Part shown: piece after piece, positions 6,168 to 9,350 of the stretch
Numbering within the stretch: the first letter of the stretch is position 1
Layout: the number at the start of each line of letters is the position of its first letter
Source: Oscillospiraceae bacterium
Lineage (GTDB): Bacteria > Bacillota > Clostridia > Oscillospirales > Ruminococcaceae
Direction: 5' to 3'
Assembly (NCBI GenBank): GCA_016297675.1
Contig: JAEDGE010000075.1
Coordinates: forward strand, 1-9,350
DNA length: 9,350 nt
Position numbers and translations under genes: made by a program
Notes under the pieces: model-generated
Database searches by the model: none
What the model was told of the DNA's origin: nothing
The model's input: the letters and a program-made list of their open reading frames with translations, nothing else

Positions 6168-7192
6168 AATAAGGTTCCTGCCTGTTTTAACAGTAATAAT
6201 GTGAGCGTCAGGCAATGTTGTATATCTGCCAGATTGGCAACACAGGAAGGGGAGTGCAGATTTCTGCATGGTGCAGAAATAGCAAGCGTCCGCACGCCGC
6301 CACGGCTGACGTGTACGGCTCCGCTGTCATTGCCGCCGGCAATTCGGGTTTTGGTCTGAACGGGAATCCCGTTTTCCTGACAAAGTGTATTTGCAAGCTG
6401 ATATAATTCTCGGTCATAGAGGGTACTGCGATCCATAAAGGAGACAACAGGACCGTTTCCGAGTTGGCAGACTTTTTCGTCTGCATGGGCAGAGGGGAAA
6501 TCTGCCGCTGTAGTGGTTTCCAGAATCAATGCAAAATCCGGAGCAATCGTATAGGCAGCTGCCTTGGCACCACGCAGACCGATTTCTTCCTGCACATGAA
6601 AGGCAGCGGTAAAGTCATAGGGAACGTCCTGTTCCAGCAGATGCAGCAGAATCGCACAGCCAATCCGGTCATCCAGAGCCTTGCTGCGAATCAGTTTCCC
6701 ACCGCCGAGCAGCGTATAATCCGAACAGAAATGTACATAGGTGCCAGGCTGTACCAGTGTTTCAGCTTCTGCTTTATCCTTTGCTCCAATGTCCAGATAG
6801 AGTTGGGAGAAGGAAGGTGCTTTTTTGCGTTCTTCCGAGGAGAGCAGATGGATTGGTTTTGCACCAATGACACCGGGGAGCAGGTTTTCTCCCACCTGTA
6901 CGCTTCTTCCGATGACAACAGACGGGTCAATGCCGCCGACTGGTGCGATCTGCATCGTGCCGTTGCTGTTGAGATAGGTGACAATACAGCCGACTTCGTC
7001 CATATGGGCACCAATCATCCATTTTTTCGGCGGGGTCTGGGTTCCTTTTTTCTCTACGAGGAGATTGCCGAGCGGGTCAACCTGATAGGGAAGACCGAGT
7101 GCTTCGATTTGTGCAATCAGATAGTTCCGAACAGGCGTTTCCTGTCCGGAAGCACCGCAAAGGCGGCAGAGTGGTTCCAGATGCTTCAGCAT
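6164..7192 (-). CDS. M42 family metallo-aminopeptidase (second of tandem pair)
   Basis: A 342-residue M42 (glutamyl aminopeptidase/FrvX/TET-like) di-zinc peptidase. Members remove N-terminal residues from peptides in the cytoplasm, usually as dodecamers. Expected metal and catalytic residues are all visible: H63 in GAHMDEVG (61-68), with D65 following; D174 in KALDDRIG; E202-E203 in VQEEIGLRGA (general base and metal ligand); E225 in ILETTTAAD, where many members have Asp; and H313 in RNLHSP. GGIDPSVVIGR and LPGVIGAKPIHLL belong to the inserted dimerisation/PDZ-like region. The start is ATG at 7190-7192, 8 nt after GAGGAGG (7201-7207). An in-frame GTG at 7199-7201 abuts the Shine-Dalgarno and is unlikely. 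The start overlaps the end of the first M42 gene by 7 nt (ATGCTGA), and its stop overlaps the acetyltransferase start in ATGA. Confidence 0.93.
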   Translation of the reverse strand: MLKHLEPLCRLCGASGQETPVRNYLIAQIEALGLPYQVDPLGNLLVEKKGTQTPPKKWMIGAHMDEVGCIVTYLNSNGTMQIAPVGGIDPSVVIGRSVQVGENLLPGVIGAKPIHLLSSEERKKAPSFSQLYLDIGAKDKAEAETLVQPGTYVHFCSDYTLLGGGKLIRSKALDDRIGCAILLHLLEQDVPYDFTAAFHVQEEIGLRGAKAAAYTIAPDFALILETTTAADFPSAHADEKVCQLGNGPVVSFMDRSTLYDRELYQLANTLCQENGIPVQTKTRIAGGNDSGAVHVSRGGVRTLAISAPCRNLHSPSCVANLADIQHCLTLTLLLLKQAGTLL

Positions 7193-8205
7193 GTTGTACA
7201 CCTCCTCAAATATGCAGCCAGCAAGTCACCGGTTGCCTTGACATCTGCCAGTGCAATGACTTCGGCAGGTGTATGCATATAACGCAGCGGAATCGAAACC
7301 GTGCAGGCTTTCACACCGCCTCTGGTGACAGAGAACTGGTCTGCATTCGTACCAGTTGTACCAGCCATCACTTCCGGCTGCCATGCAATCTGTGATTCGT
7401 TTGCAGCGGTTTGCAGGGCTTGGCTGACTTCTGCCGAGAGCGAGGGCGAAATGCCAATCATCGGACCATTTCCCAGTGTACCGCACTTTGCTGGATTTTC
7501 ATCATTTGCCAGACCAAAGCTGACATCCACGGCGATGGCAATATCTGGAGCAATCGTATAGGCAGCCGTTTTTGCTCCCCGTTCCCCCAGCTCTTCCTGT
7601 GCGGAGAACAATACACTGACACTACAGGGCAGTTCATCTGCGTTCAACTGAGACAGAGCATATAAAATCGCAGCGATACCGCATCGGTCATCCAGAGCTG
7701 GACTGCAAATCCGGTCACCGCAGAGCGTCTGAAACGGTGCATCAAAGGAAATCATATCGCCGAGGGAGAGTATCTGTTCCAGTTCTGCCTTTGCATAGCC
7801 GGTATCAATCAAAATTTCTGTGATATCGGCAACTTCCGCATTGCCGGAGAGCAAATGCGGCGGCATCGCACAAACCACGCCCGGAATATCGGTTTTGCCA
7901 TGCAGTGTGACATGCTGTGCAGGGAAGAGCCGCAGATCCAGACCGCCTAAATTGCCGACCTTTACAAATCCTTCTTCTGTGATATAGGTGACGATCAGTC
8001 CCACTTGGTCAAAGTGGGCATCCAGCAGGACGTGGGGCTTTCCGGTTTCTCGTTTCCCGAATGTGCCGATGACATTGCCCTGTACTTGTGCTGCATCGGG
8101 GCAATACGGTTTCAGCAGGTCAAGCAGCGGCTGGCAGACATCTGCCTCTCGTCCGGATACACCGGACAAAGCCGTCAATGTTTGCAGCAATGCTGTCAAG
8201 TTCAT
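7186..8205 (-). CDS. M42 family metallo-aminopeptidase (first of tandem pair)
   Basis: A 339-residue M42-family di-zinc aminopeptidase, clearly a diverged paralogue of the next gene. Landmarks: SGVSGRE (14-20); H64 in DAHFDQVG (62-69), with D66; D172 in SPALDDRCG; E204-E205 in SAQEELGERGA; D227 in AVDVSFG as the usual Asp metal ligand; TGTNADQFSVTRGG (284-297) of the active-site/oligomer loop; and H311 in RYMHTP. All residues needed for two metals and catalysis appear present. The start is ATG at 8203-8205, overlapping the murD stop in ATGA and placed 8 nt after AAAGGAG. The C-terminus (AAYLRRCTTC) overlaps the next gene's Shine-Dalgarno and start codon. Role is probably peptide turnover; whether it acts on peptidoglycan-derived peptides, as the murD neighbour might hint, cannot be told from sequence. 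Confidence 0.93.
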   Translation of the reverse strand: MNLTALLQTLTALSGVSGREADVCQPLLDLLKPYCPDAAQVQGNVIGTFGKRETGKPHVLLDAHFDQVGLIVTYITEEGFVKVGNLGGLDLRLFPAQHVTLHGKTDIPGVVCAMPPHLLSGNAEVADITEILIDTGYAKAELEQILSLGDMISFDAPFQTLCGDRICSPALDDRCGIAAILYALSQLNADELPCSVSVLFSAQEELGERGAKTAAYTIAPDIAIAVDVSFGLANDENPAKCGTLGNGPMIGISPSLSAEVSQALQTAANESQIAWQPEVMAGTTGTNADQFSVTRGGVKACTVSIPLRYMHTPAEVIALADVKATGDLLAAYLRRCTTC

Positions 8206-9041
8206 TCCGACAGCTCCTTTACCAATTTTTTGTAGTGTAGTCCTCTTGCTTCAAAGTTTGGATACTTGTCAAAGCTTGCACAAGCCGGAGACAGTGTAAC
8301 AATATCGCCGGGCTGTGTGATGTTGGCAGCGGTCTGCACGGCTTCTTCCATCGTTTCCACATGGAGTAGCTGCGGATGTCCTTCCTGATAATTTTTTGCA
8401 CTACGGATAGCCGCTTCAATTTTCGGTGCAGTGACACCCATTAAGAGAACGGTTTTGACTTTATCGCAAACGGTTTCTGCCATCGGTTCAAATGGAATCT
8501 TTTTATCATAGCCGCCCATAATGACGGTCAGTTTTGTCTGGAAGGAATTTAAGCCAGCCAGTACACGAGTCGGGCTGGTTGCAATGCTGTCATTGTACCA
8601 TTTTACGCCCTTGCGTTCCCGTACAAATTCAATGCGGTGTTCTACGCCGCCAAAGGTCTTTGCAACCTGTACGATGACTTCCACAGAAACCTCGCCCCAG
8701 ACAGCACTGATGGCAGCCAGATAATTTTCTACATTGTGAATGCCCGGAATCCGAATATCAGAAGCGGCAACCACTGGTATGGTTTCGCTGCCGTTCTGGT
8801 AGCAGAGCATTCCATCTTCCCGCAGAAATGCACCATAAGTCGGTACTGTTTTTCTGGAAAAGGCAATCAGCATTCCACGCACCATTGGTGCAAGATTCCA
8901 AGTCAAAGCATTATCTGCATTGAGAACCGTTTTGGAAAAGGCATTCTGATGGGCAATCAAATTGGTTTTTGCCTGAATGTACTCCTCCATCGTGCCGTGT
9001 ACATCTAAGTGGTTGGGGGCAATGTTTGTGATCACTGCCAC
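8202..9041 (-). pseudogene. murD: murD, C-terminal part downstream of an apparent frameshift
   Basis: This frame encodes the rest of UDP-N-acetylmuramoyl-L-alanine:D-glutamate ligase, the cytoplasmic enzyme that adds D-Glu to UDP-MurNAc-L-Ala in peptidoglycan synthesis. It begins in the central ATPase domain with VAVITNIAPNHLDVH and YIQAKTNLI, whose Lys corresponds to the carbamylated lysine of Mur ligases. GVEHRIEFV and WYNDSIATSPTR mark the central/C-terminal junction, and the C-terminal domain has VIMGGYDKKIPF and TLSPACASFDKYPNFEARG. The 5' end at 9041 is not a true start: there is no Shine-Dalgarno, and the codon is an internal Val continuing the SPxVAVITN motif of the preceding frame. 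The stop (8202-8204) overlaps the first M42 gene start. Apart from the break the sequence is fully conserved, so this may be a read or assembly error and not gene decay. Confidence 0.85.
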
Positions 9042-9350
9042 ACCGGCGACTGCCGCATAGAGAGAAGTTGGAAGCTGGAGAGTTCTACAACGGCGGCATC
9101 TGTTTCCTGAATCTGTTCAATAATCGGGAGCAGAGCACGACCGATATTGCCGCCCTTGTGTACAGTCACGCCAGATGCCTGTAAAAATTCCGAAATCAGG
9201 GTTGTGGTTGTGGTCTTGCCGTCCGAGCCGGTGACAGCATAGATTTTGCAGGGGCAGAGGTCGAAGAAGACTTCCATTTCTGTCGTGATGACAACACCGT
9301 TTTTTCTGGCTTCCTGTAATTTTTCATTATGATAGTACATACCGGGAGAA
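9032..9350 (-). pseudogene. murD: murD, N-terminal/central part, 5' end cut by window edge
   Basis: This frame carries the MurD segment SPGMYYHNEKLQEARKNGVV, then TTEMEVFFDLCPCKIYAVTG, then the ATP-binding P-loop GSDGKTTTTTL. GGNIGRALLP and the conserved VVELSSFQLLSMRQSP follow. Reading continues without a stop to the right edge, so the UDP-binding N-terminal domain (about 90 residues in the family) and the true start lie outside the window. An ATG at 9338-9340 is internal to the family alignment and is not the start. After SP the frame reads VWQ and stops at 9032, although family members go on with (D/E)VAVITN, which is present in another frame. The two murD entries should be treated as one gene with a break at about 9042-9043. 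Confidence 0.85.
9042..9043 (-). other. murD: Apparent one-base deletion site in murD
   Basis: On the minus strand, CCG (Pro, 9044-9046) in the upstream frame is followed by two bases, GT, and then by GTG GCA GTG ATC (Val-Ala-Val-Ile) in the other frame. Adding one base, for example A to give CCG GAT GTG GCA, restores the family motif Ser-Pro-Asp-Val-Ala-Val-Ile-Thr-Asn. An extra GT in the GTGT dinucleotide would be the alternative cause. No slippery heptamer is visible here. Confidence 0.8.

Noticed and set aside
6464..7282. Long plus-strand open frame (272 codons) opposite the M42 gene
   Set aside because: It is a shadow of the second M42 peptidase and its junction with the first; the product has no recognisable domain.
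9032..9046. Programmed ribosomal frameshift in murD
   Set aside because: No slippery heptamer, stimulatory hairpin or internal Shine-Dalgarno is visible at the site, and MurD is not known to be made this way; an indel is simpler.

Overview
This window looks like a chromosomal segment from a low-to-moderate GC Firmicute, most likely a Clostridia/Ruminococcaceae (Oscillospiraceae) relative. The grounds are strong AGGAGG ribosome binding sites, sigma-A promoters, TTG starts, an FMN riboswitch ahead of a rib operon, a zinc-ribbon/PASTA kinase-like protein, and clostridial-type MurD and methionine gamma-lyase-like proteins. This placement comes from gene content, not from a database match. Every gene I can support lies on the minus strand, so transcription runs from right to left. 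I saw no tRNA, rRNA, CRISPR array, insertion sequence or phage gene.

Right part (9350 to 4085): five tightly packed genes that look like one transcription unit whose promoter lies beyond the right edge. They are murD (5' end cut by the window, and split by an apparent one-base frameshift near 9042), two divergent M42-family aminopeptidases, a GNAT-type acetyltransferase and a PLP-dependent methionine gamma-lyase/aluminum-resistance family enzyme. Junctions are a 4-nt ATGA overlap, a 7-nt ATGCTGA overlap, another ATGA overlap and a 4-nt gap, which suggests translational coupling.

Middle (4004 to 1882): a single-gene unit with its own consensus promoter. It encodes a 672-residue membrane protein: N-terminal zinc ribbon, kinase-like domain, Tyr/Gln/Asp-rich linker, one transmembrane helix, two PASTA-like domains and a Thr-Glu-Ala-Pro repeat tail. 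Several catalytic residues of the kinase fold are replaced (Lys to Arg, HRD to HRA, Asn to Thr), so it reads as a pseudokinase. This is the most unusual protein in the window.

Left part (1863 to 1): a riboflavin operon start. A consensus promoter is followed by an FMN riboswitch, an intrinsic terminator acting as the likely expression platform, ribD and then ribE (riboflavin synthase alpha, 3' end beyond the left edge). Both rib genes start at TTG codons behind strong Shine-Dalgarno sequences. The layout is a classic FMN feedback loop in which FMN-bound leader RNA is expected to terminate before ribD.
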